Of a stretch of DNA of 64,000 bases, positions 43,265 through 52,588 are shown in pieces (the first letter of the stretch is position 1; each line of letters opens with the position of its first letter). The DNA lies in assembly GCA_004563195.1 (NCBI GenBank), contig SFTJ01000033.1, positions 1 through 64,000 on the forward strand, given 5' to 3'. Source of the DNA: a bacterium (GTDB taxonomy: Bacteria > Bacteroidota > Bacteroidia > Bacteroidales > Muribaculaceae). A program made the translations under genes and the position numbers. Under the pieces are notes generated by a model, which made no database searches, had not been told where the DNA came from, and was given only the letters and a program-made list of their open reading frames with translations.

Positions 43265-45703
43265 TTATCGTTTAACCACCTTTTGCACTCCGGCGGCGCT
43301 GCGGATTACGAGAACGCCGGTGGCATTAACATCACGGATGTCGAAATCTTCGGCATCGGCGCTGTGGAGCTTGCGACCCTGAACGTCGTAGACGCTAACC
43401 ACGCCTGTGTGCTCTATAGCATCTGCCTTGATATCTTCGATGCCCGATACGTCGCTGGTCTTGAAACTTGGACCTGTTAGGATGATATCTTCGCCCGAAG
43501 TAGGACGAGCCACCAAACGAAGTTGATATTCCTGACCCAATGGCAAACTTACAGAGTTGGCGAAGAATTGCACGGTGTAGGTGCTGCCCGCTTCGATTAC
43601 AAGTGTCTTGGCATCGCTGAGCTGGGTGTATTTGTCGCCTGCTGCATCGTAGGCGTAAGCAGTAACATTGCCACCAAAGAAACCTTGGCTGCACTTTACA
43701 TCGGCAGTAAAGTTAACGTTATTGATGTTGAGCACACCGTTGAGCGAGCTGCTTTCGATGCTAAGCTTTGTGGCATCGGTAGGAGCCTCGCTTATTGATA
43801 TAGTCTCGCTGTAAACATTTATGCCATTGCCATTCTGAATCTGAATTTTATAGTCATCGCCAACGTGACCTTCGGGAATTGTGCCCGAGAAAACGTAGGT
43901 GTAAGGCTTTGTAGAAGATATTGCCAAGTAAACGGGATCGCTTTGGTAAACCTGCTGTGCAAAACGGCCCTCACCCTTAACTATTCTCAATGTTACATCG
44001 TTGAGATATTCGCAGTTTTTGCTTTGCAATTCTGCTGCTATCATAAATTCCTGACCTGCATAGAGCTTAGAAGCAAAAGTCAGACTGTTGACCTTAAGGC
44101 TTGCACTGCTCACATCTTCGGGAGTGAGAGTGACACCGGTGCCTGAAGAAACAGCAGTGATGTATTTTGCACCGCCCGACGGAATAAGTACGGGCAGGTA
44201 TTCTCCATCATACTGATTGCAAGTCATAGCACGCAATTCATAGGTGCCTGCCGATAGTTTAAGCAATTCCGATGCCGGTATGAAGTAGGAGTTGTTGCCG
44301 TAGATATAAGCCGAGTGGTATGTACTGTAGGAATATTTGCTCTTATCGTAGGTTTTTGCTTTTACGTCCCAGTATTTGGTCTCGTTGGTGGCTGTGTTGG
44401 TAATAGCTACGATGAGAGCCAAGCGGGCATCGGCAAAACTATTCGACTTCATGCCGTAGTTGCCTGTGCCGAATGGGAATGAAACAGTAGATGCTGAGTT
44501 GGAACTGTTGATGGTAGTCAAGCTGCATCCAATGCCTCCGTAAGCCACGAGCTGACCGAATACATCGGTCGAACCGGCTTGCTTCTTGATGTTGATGATG
44601 ATGCCTTGCGATTGGTTGAAGCCATCGGCGCTTGAGCTGCCGCCAATGCCTTGGTCGTTAGGATTGAGCGCAGTGAGCATGAAGTAGCCGTCGCTTGCGC
44701 CGCCCCAACCCCAGTTGAAGTGGTAATAACCACCCTGGTTGTAGCCGTCGCAGATGAAGCAGTGACCGCCGCCGCTGCTTTGGCCGCTGAAGATTACCGG
44801 ACGAGCCGATGCAAGTTCGTTGTAGATCATATCTTCCCATTCTGCAAATTCATATCCGTCGCGAGAGTAGTAGCGGATGCTGCGGTCGTAATCGAAGTAT
44901 TGTATGAGGGCATCCACCACGCGGCTTGTTTGAGTGCCGCTTGCGAGTCCGTAACTCATGTCGATGCTTATGCCACAAGCCGACATCAAGGTGGCTACGG
45001 CACGATTTTCTGCAGAGGTGCTCGAACTGTTGTAGGTGTCGGTCATGTTAGCCCAGTCGAATGTGGTGTTGCCAAAGTCCATCGAGAGCGATTGGCTTGA
45101 GCCGTTGATTGTGGCGGTGTATGAGTGACTGCCTGCACCTTGTTCCGGCCATTTGTGATAATACATCACTTGAGCCATAGCAGTGGCTACACAACCGGTA
45201 ACGCAACGCTGGGTCTCATTGTATTTCGGGCAAAGATTGTTGTAAGGCGCGCCTTGATTCCAACGAGCGGTTACAAGAGTCTTCACCGGAGTGCGGTCGT
45301 TGCCGAAATTGGCAGTCTGAGTCTCGGCAAGAGCAGGAGCATTATTATTTATAGCTGTGCTTATTTCCTGAGCATATTGGCTCAACCACCATTTCAACTC
45401 GGGATTGATGTTATTGATGTCGAAATTGCCCTCGTCGCTGTAACCAAGCACCTTGTTGGCGCAGTCGTCACCTGCCACGATGGTAAATCCGTTGCCTTGA
45501 TTGAATACGTAGTACAATACATCGCCGTTTTCGGTGGCTGTGTAAGCCAGTTGTGGTTCGGCTTGTGCGCGAGTAGAGCGTAATACACTATTTTCGCGGC
45601 TGAATCGTTTCGCGATGGCTTGTGCCGATGTGGCATCGATTTGCTTTGCGCCTGCCGGCAGCATAATAGCCATTAAAGCCATTAATAGGGTAAATTTTTT
45701 CAT
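43265..45703 (-). CDS. Secreted C10 (streptopain-type) cysteine protease
   Basis: Large secreted cysteine protease, 812 aa, of peptidase family C10, the family of streptopain, interpain and the B. fragilis Bfp enzymes. Signal peptide about residues 1-19; an inhibitory propeptide follows (DATSAQAIAKRFSRENSVL). The catalytic Cys is in TGCVATAMAQVMYYHKWP (near residue 170) and the catalytic His in GGGHCFICDGYNQGGYYHFN. The WGWGGASDGYF block is conserved. About 400-740 are beta-sandwich domains. The last 80 residues resemble a type IX secretion sorting domain (VVSVYDVQGRKL ... VLVIRSAAGVQKVVKR). Probable roles are nutrient release and host or dietary protein cleavage. Confidence 0.93.
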   Translation of the reverse strand: MKKFTLLMALMAIMLPAGAKQIDATSAQAIAKRFSRENSVLRSTRAQAEPQLAYTATENGDVLYYVFNQGNGFTIVAGDDCANKVLGYSDEGNFDINNINPELKWWLSQYAQEISTAINNNAPALAETQTANFGNDRTPVKTLVTARWNQGAPYNNLCPKYNETQRCVTGCVATAMAQVMYYHKWPEQGAGSHSYTATINGSSQSLSMDFGNTTFDWANMTDTYNSSSTSAENRAVATLMSACGISIDMSYGLASGTQTSRVVDALIQYFDYDRSIRYYSRDGYEFAEWEDMIYNELASARPVIFSGQSSGGGHCFICDGYNQGGYYHFNWGWGGASDGYFMLTALNPNDQGIGGSSSADGFNQSQGIIINIKKQAGSTDVFGQLVAYGGIGCSLTTINSSNSASTVSFPFGTGNYGMKSNSFADARLALIVAITNTATNETKYWDVKAKTYDKSKYSYSTYHSAYIYGNNSYFIPASELLKLSAGTYELRAMTCNQYDGEYLPVLIPSGGAKYITAVSSGTGVTLTPEDVSSASLKVNSLTFASKLYAGQEFMIAAELQSKNCEYLNDVTLRIVKGEGRFAQQVYQSDPVYLAISSTKPYTYVFSGTIPEGHVGDDYKIQIQNGNGINVYSETISISEAPTDATKLSIESSSLNGVLNINNVNFTADVKCSQGFFGGNVTAYAYDAAGDKYTQLSDAKTLVIEAGSTYTVQFFANSVSLPLGQEYQLRLVARPTSGEDIILTGPSFKTSDVSGIEDIKADAIEHTGVVSVYDVQGRKLHSADAEDFDIRDVNATGVLVIRSAAGVQKVVKR

Positions 45704-45824
45704 ATTTTTATTAGAGTGTTTGATGTTGTTGTCGGGTCTGTTTCATATTATTGGTTTTATGTTTTAATTCAGGCTGCTGCGCTTTGTGCACAGGTGCTTG
45801 TGCGTCGGCCTTTTTCTTACGGAG

Positions 45825-45832
45825 CAAAGATA
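45825..45832 (-). promoter_or_regulatory. -7 box of the C10 protease gene
   Basis: TATCTTTG on the - strand, 121 nt before the start codon, matches TAnnTTTG. Confidence 0.5.
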
Positions 45833-45963
45833 ATATTATATTTTTAATGTTCATTGATTAGTAACGGTTTTTTTGAATTTTTTTCACTCTAATGGTTTTG
45901 CAAATCTATGTCTTGCGGTCGCATTTCTATGCATGGACAATTCGTGGTCTCCGACGAGAATTA

Positions 45964-45997
45964 AGAAAGAGGGATGCCTCACGGAGTCCCTCTTTCT
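45964..45997. terminator. Isolated terminator-like hairpin
   Basis: An 11-bp stem, AGAAAGAGGGA with TCCCTCTTTCT, followed by GTTTTGTC on the + strand. No gene is recognised upstream of it on either strand. Confidence 0.55.
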
Positions 45998-46039
45998 GTT
46001 TTGTCAAATTATTATTGATAATCAATTTACACAAACATT

Positions 46040-46350
46040 AATTCACGCTGTGCAAAACCAGTTGTTAAGTAGATGCGTAGTTACGAGAACTTCCCCAGTT
46101 GTCGTAACGTCATCGGTTGTAGTGTCGAGTAGGAAAATAACCCTCGCGCATGGGGCTCTCGGCATTGTGCTGCGCCTCCCGGATGGGGAACGCGCACTTT
46201 ATGCCACCCCGTGTGGCGGGAGAGGTGCTGTGAGGCACTTGCGCCGTTGCGAGTGTTACAGGTGCCGCTTGTTTCGCGTCGAGCCGTGCAATGGTATTGC
46301 ATCTTGCGGCACATGCAACAGTCGGTGGGTATAAACAACGGGTCTACTCT
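46040..46350. other. GC-rich patch of unknown nature
   Basis: A GC-rich stretch inside an AT-rich gap, bordered on one side by the terminator-like hairpin at 45964-45997. It contains several short self-complementary stretches (GTGCTGTGAGGCAC, GCAATGGTATTGC). Frames on both strands are Cys-rich and unlike known proteins. A structured RNA or a decayed gene are both possible. No RNase P, tmRNA, SRP or tRNA signature was seen. Confidence 0.3.
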
Positions 46351-46799
46351 CTTATCAATAAAAATACACCCATTATCGCAGAGTGTCAAAATGTTGCGAA
46401 TTTTGCTCTTTTGTGATAAAAATTGCGCAATATCTGCAATATTGGCGTTGACATTCGCAAAGATATAGCATAACGATGGAATTTTGCCAAATCTTGTTGG
46501 TTTTAACATTCGGGGCTTTAACTTGTTTTTTTATTTGCTTTTGTTGTCGTACGCCATCTTGTGCCTCGCAGCGGTGCATACGATGCTTCATATTGTTCTA
46601 ATCTTCATTATTTGCCGCAATCGAGCCATATCGGCAACCGCGGGTGCGCAACAGGTTAAATTGTTAATTTGAATTGCCCGTTAACACAAATATTATTAAT
46701 ATAGATGTCAAATAGTAATATTTTTGCGCTTAAAAACGAGTAATCGTAGTAAAGAATTGCCAATAAGTAAGATTTTTTAACTATTTGGCGGCTGTCAAG

Positions 46800-46945
46800 C
46801 GGCTGCGCCGCGGTTATTAGGCAGCTGCGCTGCGGTTAGACGGCATCACCTTGGCGGTGATGCGGTTAATTTGGCGGCGTTGCCGCGGTTAGATGGCAAC
46901 TTCGTTGCGGTTAGAAGGCATCACCTTGGCGGTGATGCGGTTAAT
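46800..46945 (+). repeat. Hairpin array 4 (GGTTA-linked)
   Basis: The clearest array, six hairpins in a row: GCGGC-TGC-GCCGC, GCAGC-TGC-GCTGC, GCATCACC/GGTGATGC, GCGGC-GTT-GCCGC, GCAAC-TTC-GTTGC, then GCATCACC/GGTGATGC again. Each is followed by GGTTA and 3-6 variable nt. A decayed piece of the palindromic element (AAGGACGCGAATGACC) follows. Confidence 0.85.
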
Positions 46946-47013
46946 TCCAAAAGAAAAGAAGGACGCGAATGACCACAAAAATCTGTGAGAAATATAATCC
47001 GGCAGCGGGTGAC

Positions 47014-47062
47014 TATAAAAAACACAGCACAAATCTTCACATATTGTGTCGATTTGTGCTGT
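47014..47062 (-). terminator. Terminator of valS
   Basis: On the - strand a 12-bp stem, ACAGCACAAATC with GATTTGTGCTGT, is followed by GTTTTTTATAG. It starts 24 bp after the stop codon. Confidence 0.85.
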
Positions 47063-47085
47063 ATATACTTTTGTGCTTGTAGCGA

Positions 47086-49782
47086 TTACTTTTCGAGGGC
47101 TGCGATGCTTTCTTTCAAGGTGGCTATCTTGCTTTCGGCGTCGGCTTTCTTCTTGCGTTCGGCATTAACCACGGCCTCGGGGGCATTGTTGACGAAGCGT
47201 TCGTTGCCGAGCTTCTTTTCTACCGATATCAAGAAACCTTCGTAGTACTTCAAGTCGGCGCGAAGTTTGGCAAGTTCTTCTTCCACATTGATGTTGTTGC
47301 CCAGAGGCACTGCATATTCGGTGGTACCTACCAGGAACGAAGCTGCGGTAGCATCTTTTTCGCTCACTTCGGCTATGGAGTCTACATTGGCGAGCTTCAT
47401 GATTATCGAGCGGCACGAGTTGCTGAACTTGCCCACCACTTGCAGTTGCAGTGCATTCTTGTTAGGAATGTTCTTCTGCAGGCGTATGGTGCGTATGCCC
47501 GAGATTATCTCCTTGGCTTCGGCTATGGCTGCTATCATCTTATCGTCTACAGCGCCTGCCTTAGGCATAAGCGAGAGCATGATGCTTTCGCCCGGCTTGC
47601 GCTCGGTGATGTGTTGCCAGAGTTCCTCGGTGATAAATGGCATAAACGGATGAAGCATGCACAGCAGCGACTCGAAGTATTTGAGTGTAACCTCATAAGT
47701 AGTGCGGTCGATAGGTTGCTGATAAGCAGGCTTAATCATTTCGAGATACCAGCTCGAGAATTCGTCCCAGAAGAGGCGATAAACTGCCATCAAGGCTTCG
47801 CTGATGCGGAACTTGCTGAAGAGGTCGTCTACTTCGGCGAGCACGCTGTTGAGTTGCGATTCAAACCACTTGGTGGCTATTTGTGCATATTCGGGTTGCT
47901 CTATGTCGGCCACTTCCCAGCCCTTAACGAGGCGGAAGGCGTTCCAAATCTTATTGTTGAAGTTACGGCCTTGTTCGCAGAGCGAGTCGTCGTAAAGGAT
48001 GTCGTTTCCGGCAGGAGCGGCAAGCATCAAGCCCATGCGCACGCCGTCGGCGCCGTAGCGTTCCATGAGTTCTATCGGGTCGGGCGAGTTGCCGAGCGAT
48101 TTCGACATTTTGCGGCCCAACTTATCGCGCACGATGCCTGTGAAATACACGTTGCGGAATGGCATAGCCTTCTGATATTCGTAGCCAGCCATAATCATGC
48201 GGGCAACCCAGAAGAAAATGATGTCCGGACCGGTGACAAGGTCGTTGGTGGGATAGTAATACTTAATTTCTTCGTTGTCGGGGTTGTTGATGCCATCGAA
48301 GAGCGATATTGGCCATAGCCACGACGAGAACCAGGTGTCGAGGGCATCCTCGTCCTGTGACAGGTCGGCAAGTTGCAAGTTGGCGTTGCCCGAGGCAGTG
48401 CGTGCCTTTTCGAGCGCCTTCTCGGCTGTTTCGGCTACCACATAGGCGCGTTCGCCGTTTGCGTCCTTCTCACCATAATAGTAAGCAGGGATGCGGTGAC
48501 CCCACCACAGCTGTCGGCTGATGCACCAGTCTTGAATGTTTTCAAGCCAGTTGCGGTAAGTCGATTTGTATTTAGCGGGCACAAACTTTATGTCGTCGTT
48601 CATCACCGGCGGAAGAGCTATTTCGGCAAAGTGCTTCATGTCGATAAACCATTGGAGCGACAAGCGAGGCTCGATAGCCACCTTGGTGCGTTCCGAGTAG
48701 CCCACTTTGTTGGTGTAGTCTTCTACCTTTTCGAGCAATCCGGCTGCATCCAAGTCTTTCACTATCTGCTTGCGCACATCGAAGCGGTCCATACCCACAT
48801 ACAGCGGCGATTGCTTCGACACTGTGCCGTCGGGGTTGAAGATGTCGATGGTTTCAAGGTTATGGGTCTTGCCAAGCATATAGTCGTTCACGTCGTGAGC
48901 CGGAGTCACTTTCAAGCAACCCGTACCGAACTCTATGTCCACGTAGCGGTCCTCTATCACATTAATCACGCGGCCCACCAGTGGCACTATCACCTTCTTG
49001 CCCTTGAGCCATTGGTTCTTAGGGTCTTTTGGGTTGATACACATAGCGGTATCGCCCATGATGGTTTCGGGGCGGGTGGTGGCAACCACAGCATAGCGGC
49101 GTCCCTGTGCATCGCGATGCACCACTTCGCCTTCAGCACCGGTTTCGCCGCTCATATCATCGTCGGCAACATAGTAGCGTAGATAGTAGAGCTTCGATTT
49201 TTCTTCTTCGTGATACACCTCATCGTCGCTCAAGGCAGTCTGGTTCTTAGGATCCCAGTTAACCATGCGCAATCCACGGTAAATCAATCCCTTGTCGTAG
49301 AGGTCGCAGAACACCTTTATAACGCTTTCGCTGCGCTTTTCATCCATAGTGAAAGCGGTGCGGCTCCAGTCGCACGAAGCGCCAAGCTTCTTGAGCTGCT
49401 CCAAAATGATTCCGCCGTGCTTGCGGGTCCAGTCCCATGCGTGTTCCAAGAATTGTTCGCGGGTGAGGTCGGTCTTCTTGATGCCTTCATCGGCGAGCTT
49501 GTTTATTACCTTGGTTTCGGTGGCGATACTTGCGTGGTCGGTTCCCGGCACCCAAAGGGCATTCTTGCCCAACATGCGTGCGCGGCGTATCAATATGTCT
49601 TGAATAGTGTTGTTGAGCATGTGTCCCATGTGCAACACGCCGGTTACGTTGGGTGGCGGTATCACTATGGTGTAGGGCTCTCGTTCGTCGGGGACAGACT
49701 TAAACATGTCGTTGTCCATCCAGTATTTGTACCATTTGTCTTCTACTTCCGATGGGTCGTACTTGGTAGCCAATTCGTTCAT
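47086..49782 (-). CDS. valS: Valine-tRNA ligase
   Basis: Class Ia aminoacyl-tRNA synthetase that charges tRNA-Val and edits threonyl-adenylate. From the start at 49782 ([17 protein letters not shown]) the protein is 898 aa, normal for the family; an in-frame ATG 22 codons upstream is less likely because its extra residues match no conserved N-terminus. The HIGH motif is HMGH (residues 51-54) and KMSKS is intact in [14 protein letters not shown]. The editing domain contains [12 protein letters not shown] and [15 protein letters not shown]. The anticodon-binding and C-terminal coiled-coil domains are complete (ending ESIAALEK). Confidence 0.97.
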   Translation of the reverse strand: MNELATKYDPSEVEDKWYKYWMDNDMFKSVPDEREPYTIVIPPPNVTGVLHMGHMLNNTIQDILIRRARMLGKNALWVPGTDHASIATETKVINKLADEGIKKTDLTREQFLEHAWDWTRKHGGIILEQLKKLGASCDWSRTAFTMDEKRSESVIKVFCDLYDKGLIYRGLRMVNWDPKNQTALSDDEVYHEEEKSKLYYLRYYVADDDMSGETGAEGEVVHRDAQGRRYAVVATTRPETIMGDTAMCINPKDPKNQWLKGKKVIVPLVGRVINVIEDRYVDIEFGTGCLKVTPAHDVNDYMLGKTHNLETIDIFNPDGTVSKQSPLYVGMDRFDVRKQIVKDLDAAGLLEKVEDYTNKVGYSERTKVAIEPRLSLQWFIDMKHFAEIALPPVMNDDIKFVPAKYKSTYRNWLENIQDWCISRQLWWGHRIPAYYYGEKDANGERAYVVAETAEKALEKARTASGNANLQLADLSQDEDALDTWFSSWLWPISLFDGINNPDNEEIKYYYPTNDLVTGPDIIFFWVARMIMAGYEYQKAMPFRNVYFTGIVRDKLGRKMSKSLGNSPDPIELMERYGADGVRMGLMLAAPAGNDILYDDSLCEQGRNFNNKIWNAFRLVKGWEVADIEQPEYAQIATKWFESQLNSVLAEVDDLFSKFRISEALMAVYRLFWDEFSSWYLEMIKPAYQQPIDRTTYEVTLKYFESLLCMLHPFMPFITEELWQHITERKPGESIMLSLMPKAGAVDDKMIAAIAEAKEIISGIRTIRLQKNIPNKNALQLQVVGKFSNSCRSIIMKLANVDSIAEVSEKDATAASFLVGTTEYAVPLGNNINVEEELAKLRADLKYYEGFLISVEKKLGNERFVNNAPEAVVNAERKKKADAESKIATLKESIAALEK

Positions 49783-49898
49783 AATTCCGAGTTTTATTTC
49801 GTTTCGTTGTAAAAATTTTTGTCTGTTTTGTTTTGTAATTGTTGTCATTGCAAGCCGTTGATTATAGGCATTTTGCCCCGGCGCACAATTTCAAACTG

Positions 49899-49906
49899 CA
49901 AAATTA
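49899..49906 (-). promoter_or_regulatory. -7 box of valS
   Basis: TAATTTTG on the - strand, about 117 nt before the chosen start codon. Confidence 0.5.
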
Positions 49907-49976
49907 CTAAATAATTATGATTATAATTGCCGAGAAAGTGATTTTTTTACCACAATTTGTTGGTAGGCGGGTATTA

Positions 49977-50070
49977 GGCGGCTGCGCCGCGGTTAGAGGG
50001 CATCACCTTGGCGGTGATGCGGTTAGAGGGCGGCTGCGCCGCGGTTATTTTGGCAGCTGCGCTGCGGTTA
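49977..50070 (+). repeat. Hairpin array 5 (GGTTA-linked)
   Basis: Four hairpins: GCGGC-TGC-GCCGC, GCATCACC/GGTGATGC, GCGGC-TGC-GCCGC and GCAGC-TGC-GCTGC, each followed by GGTTA. Confidence 0.82.
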
Positions 50071-50190
50071 GCGGGCAGCGTCGTTTTTTAACACGGATTT
50101 TCACGGAATTATGCGGATTTTCACGAGATTGTGTTTATCTGTGCTATGTTTTGTGTTATCTGTGTTTTTTATTACCGCATAGGCAGCGAA

Positions 50191-50300
50191 GGTATCCAAC
50201 CTAAAATGTTGAACGCACGAGGGTGAAGCCCGAGTGCTCTTAGCCGGGGGGTAAGCGTCAGCGCAACCCTCGGAATGCAAGCCACCAAAAGAACGCGAAT
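50191..50300 (+). repeat. Palindromic hairpin element, degraded half copy
   Basis: GGTATCCAACCT with a mutated first hairpin, GGGTGAAGCCC, and the GGGGGGTAAGCGTCAGCG stem remain; the right arm is missing. AATCTGTG-type repeats follow at 50310-50330. Confidence 0.65.
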
Positions 50301-50326
50301 GACCACAAATAATCTGTGAAATCTGT

Positions 50327-50362
50327 GAAAAATCGCCGCAGCGGGGTGTTGCTGCGGCGATT
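50327..50362 (-). terminator. Terminator of the TrpB2 gene
   Basis: AATCGCCGCAGC pairs with GCTGCGGCGATT; on the - strand it is followed by TTTTTCACAG. It lies 40 bp after the stop codon. Confidence 0.8.
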
Positions 50363-50401
50363 AGCGTGCTATTATGAAAACAATTCTGCTTGTGTTGTTA
50401 T

Positions 50402-51778
50402 CTATTTTGCGTCTACTTTAGGCAGTTGTGCTATCGAGGCTGCTATGTCGGCATCGGTAGGGATAACGTCGCTCATGGTGCCGTTGTTAAACTGCTCATA
50501 AGCCACAAGGTCGAAGTAACCGGTGCCTGTCAAGCCGAATACTATGGTCTTTTCTTCGCCGGTCTGCTTGCACTTGAGGGCTTCATCGATGGCTACGCGA
50601 ATGGCGTGGCTGCTCTCCGGTGCAGGTAAGATGCCTTCCACGCGAGCAAATTGCTCGGCTGCGGCAAACACCGATGTCTGTTCCACGGCGCGGGCTTCCA
50701 TGAGTCCGTCGTGGTAGAGTTGCGACAAGATGGTGCTCATGCCGTGGAAGCGGAGTCCTCCGGCGTGGCTGGCTGATGGAATAAACTGGCTGCCGAGGGT
50801 ATACATCTTAGCCAACGGGCATATCATGCCGGTGTCGCAGAAGTCGTAGGCAAATGTGCCGCGTGTGAAGCTTGGGCACGATGCGGGCTCTACGGCTATT
50901 ATCTGATAGTCGGCCTCGCCGCGGAGTTTTTCGCCTATAAACGGGCTCACCAATCCGCCTAAGTTCGAACCGCCGCCTGCACATCCTATAATGATATCGG
51001 GCTTGATGCCGTATTTGTCGAGTGCAGTCTTGGTTTCAAGACCTATAATGGTTTGGTGCAAAAGCACTTGGTTGAGCACCGAACCGAGCACATAGCGATA
51101 GCCTTCCTGCGATACGGCGGCTTCTACGGCTTCCGAAATGGCGCAACCGAGGCTTCCTGTGGTGTCGGGGTATTCGGCAAGAATCTTACGACCTATGTTG
51201 GTATTCATGCTCGGCGAAGGAGTGACCTTAGCGCCGTAGGTGCGCATTACCTCGCGGCGGAAGGGTTTTTGCTCGTAGGAACATTTCACCATATACACTT
51301 GGCAGTCGAGCCCGAAGTAAGCGCAAGCCATGCTCAGCGCCGTACCCCACTGTCCGGCACCCGTCTCGGTGGTTACGCCTTTCAAGCCTTGCTTCTTGGC
51401 ATAATAGGCTTGAGCGATAGCCGAATTGAGTTTGTGGCTGCCCGAGGTGTTGTTGCCCTCAAATTTGTAGTAGATTTTGGCAGGAGTGCCGAGGGCGTTC
51501 TCAAGAAAATAGGCACGCACCAGCGGCGACGGGCGATACATCTTGTAGAACTTATATATCTCATCAGGGATGTCAATCCACTTGGTGTCGTTGTCGAGTT
51601 CCTGTTTGCAGAGTTCGGCGCAGAATATCGGCTCGAGTTCGCTCTGCGATAATGGTTGACCGTTGGCGGGGTTGATGAGCGGCGCGGGCTTGTTCTTCAT
51701 GTCGGCGCGCACATTGTACCATTGTCTCGGTATCTCGTCTTCGGCAAGATAAATCTTGTAAGGAATCTTTTCTTCCAT
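50402..51778 (-). CDS. TrpB2-type tryptophan synthase beta-like enzyme
   Basis: PLP-dependent enzyme of the TrpB2 group, which makes tryptophan from serine and indole, or uses related substrates, without the tight TrpA partner. The length of 458 aa, with an N-terminal extension (residues 1-60), is typical of TrpB2 and longer than TrpB1. The PLP lysine is in GNNTSGSHKLNSA (near residue 112), with ETGAGQWGTALS and the phosphate-binding GCAGGGSNLGG. No trpA or other trp gene is nearby, so this is a stand-alone copy; it may salvage indole. Confidence 0.92.
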   Translation of the reverse strand: MEEKIPYKIYLAEDEIPRQWYNVRADMKNKPAPLINPANGQPLSQSELEPIFCAELCKQELDNDTKWIDIPDEIYKFYKMYRPSPLVRAYFLENALGTPAKIYYKFEGNNTSGSHKLNSAIAQAYYAKKQGLKGVTTETGAGQWGTALSMACAYFGLDCQVYMVKCSYEQKPFRREVMRTYGAKVTPSPSMNTNIGRKILAEYPDTTGSLGCAISEAVEAAVSQEGYRYVLGSVLNQVLLHQTIIGLETKTALDKYGIKPDIIIGCAGGGSNLGGLVSPFIGEKLRGEADYQIIAVEPASCPSFTRGTFAYDFCDTGMICPLAKMYTLGSQFIPSASHAGGLRFHGMSTILSQLYHDGLMEARAVEQTSVFAAAEQFARVEGILPAPESSHAIRVAIDEALKCKQTGEEKTIVFGLTGTGYFDLVAYEQFNNGTMSDVIPTDADIAASIAQLPKVDAK

Positions 51779-52390
51779 GATGCTTTAAGTTTTTTATGTA
51801 TTATTTACTATGTGTAATTTGTTCTCCTGTGAGAGGGGAATAAGTTATGTTGTGAATAACTATGCATATATTGCTCCGTCTCTCTTTTCTGCCGCTAAGT
51901 TAAAATATTACTTTTTATCTCGCAATAGTTTTTGCTTATTTTTTGCTAAAAACTAAAAAATAGTGGCAAATTTTCACAATAATCATACAAAAACTATAAA
52001 TATGCAATGATTTTGCAGCCATGCAACCGCTTCGCTTATTTGTGGTAATATCGGGTGTGGGTGGTGGGAAAAATGTTTTTTGGGGATGGTGTTATGGTAT
52101 TAATATGCTAAAAATACGAAATATTATATCCGTTAGGCTCATTTTTTCGGTCTGTGATGCGAATTTAATCAGGGAAATAATGCTGCATTACAAAGATGTT
52201 ACAAAATAGGGGCTATTGTAGCAAAACCATGCCGCTTTTGGCTAATCGGTGCTGATAATCCTACAAATAATAAAGATTTGATGCCATAAGCTGAGCAAAA
52301 TGCCACCGTCTTTTGTGAGTTGTGCTGTTATGTGATAATAAAAAGTGTAGGGGTGTGGCAATGTGTATGAAGTGTTAATTCGCCGTGTAA
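51779..52390. other. Intergenic region upstream of PUL 2
   Basis: AT-rich, no supported gene. Short frames near 52020-52440 are on opposite strands and overlap the PUL 2 control region. Confidence 0.6.
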
Positions 52391-52442
52391 AGGAAATATT
52401 GCCAAATTGTAAGCGCATAAAAGGAAATATTGTCAAACTATA
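52391..52442 (+). promoter_or_regulatory. 21-bp direct repeat upstream of PUL 2, candidate activator site
   Basis: Two copies of AGGAAATATTG followed by YCAAAYTRTA, at 52391-52411 and 52422-52442, with three differences. The 31-bp period is close to three helical turns, so two bound proteins would face the same side. The end of the second copy is about 52 bp before the -33 box, as expected for a PUL activator. Confidence 0.5.
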
Positions 52443-52494
52443 GAAAAATGCTTAAAAAACTTTCGAATTTTAAGCAAAAAAACGCAACGCGAAA

Positions 52495-52525
52495 TTTGAT
52501 TTTAACTAATATCTTTCTAAATTTG
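52495..52525 (+). promoter_or_regulatory. Promoter of PUL 2
   Basis: TTTG (52495-52498), 19 nt, then TAAATTTG (52518-52525): an exact match to the Bacteroidetes consensus. The susC start lies 63 nt after the -7 box. Confidence 0.8.
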
Positions 52526-52588
52526 TAATCGAATGTTTGTAGACACGTAATTGTTTATTACAGATAGTAACGATAATCGCATAATAAC

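Noticed and set aside
46800..46945. CRISPR array
   Set aside because: The constant linker is only about 5-8 nt, the variable parts are palindromes of a few recurring types, and there is no cas gene in the window.
49917..50204. Protein frame across hairpin array 5
   Set aside because: Array units have lengths that are not multiples of three in general, and the frame has no similarity to anything outside arrays.
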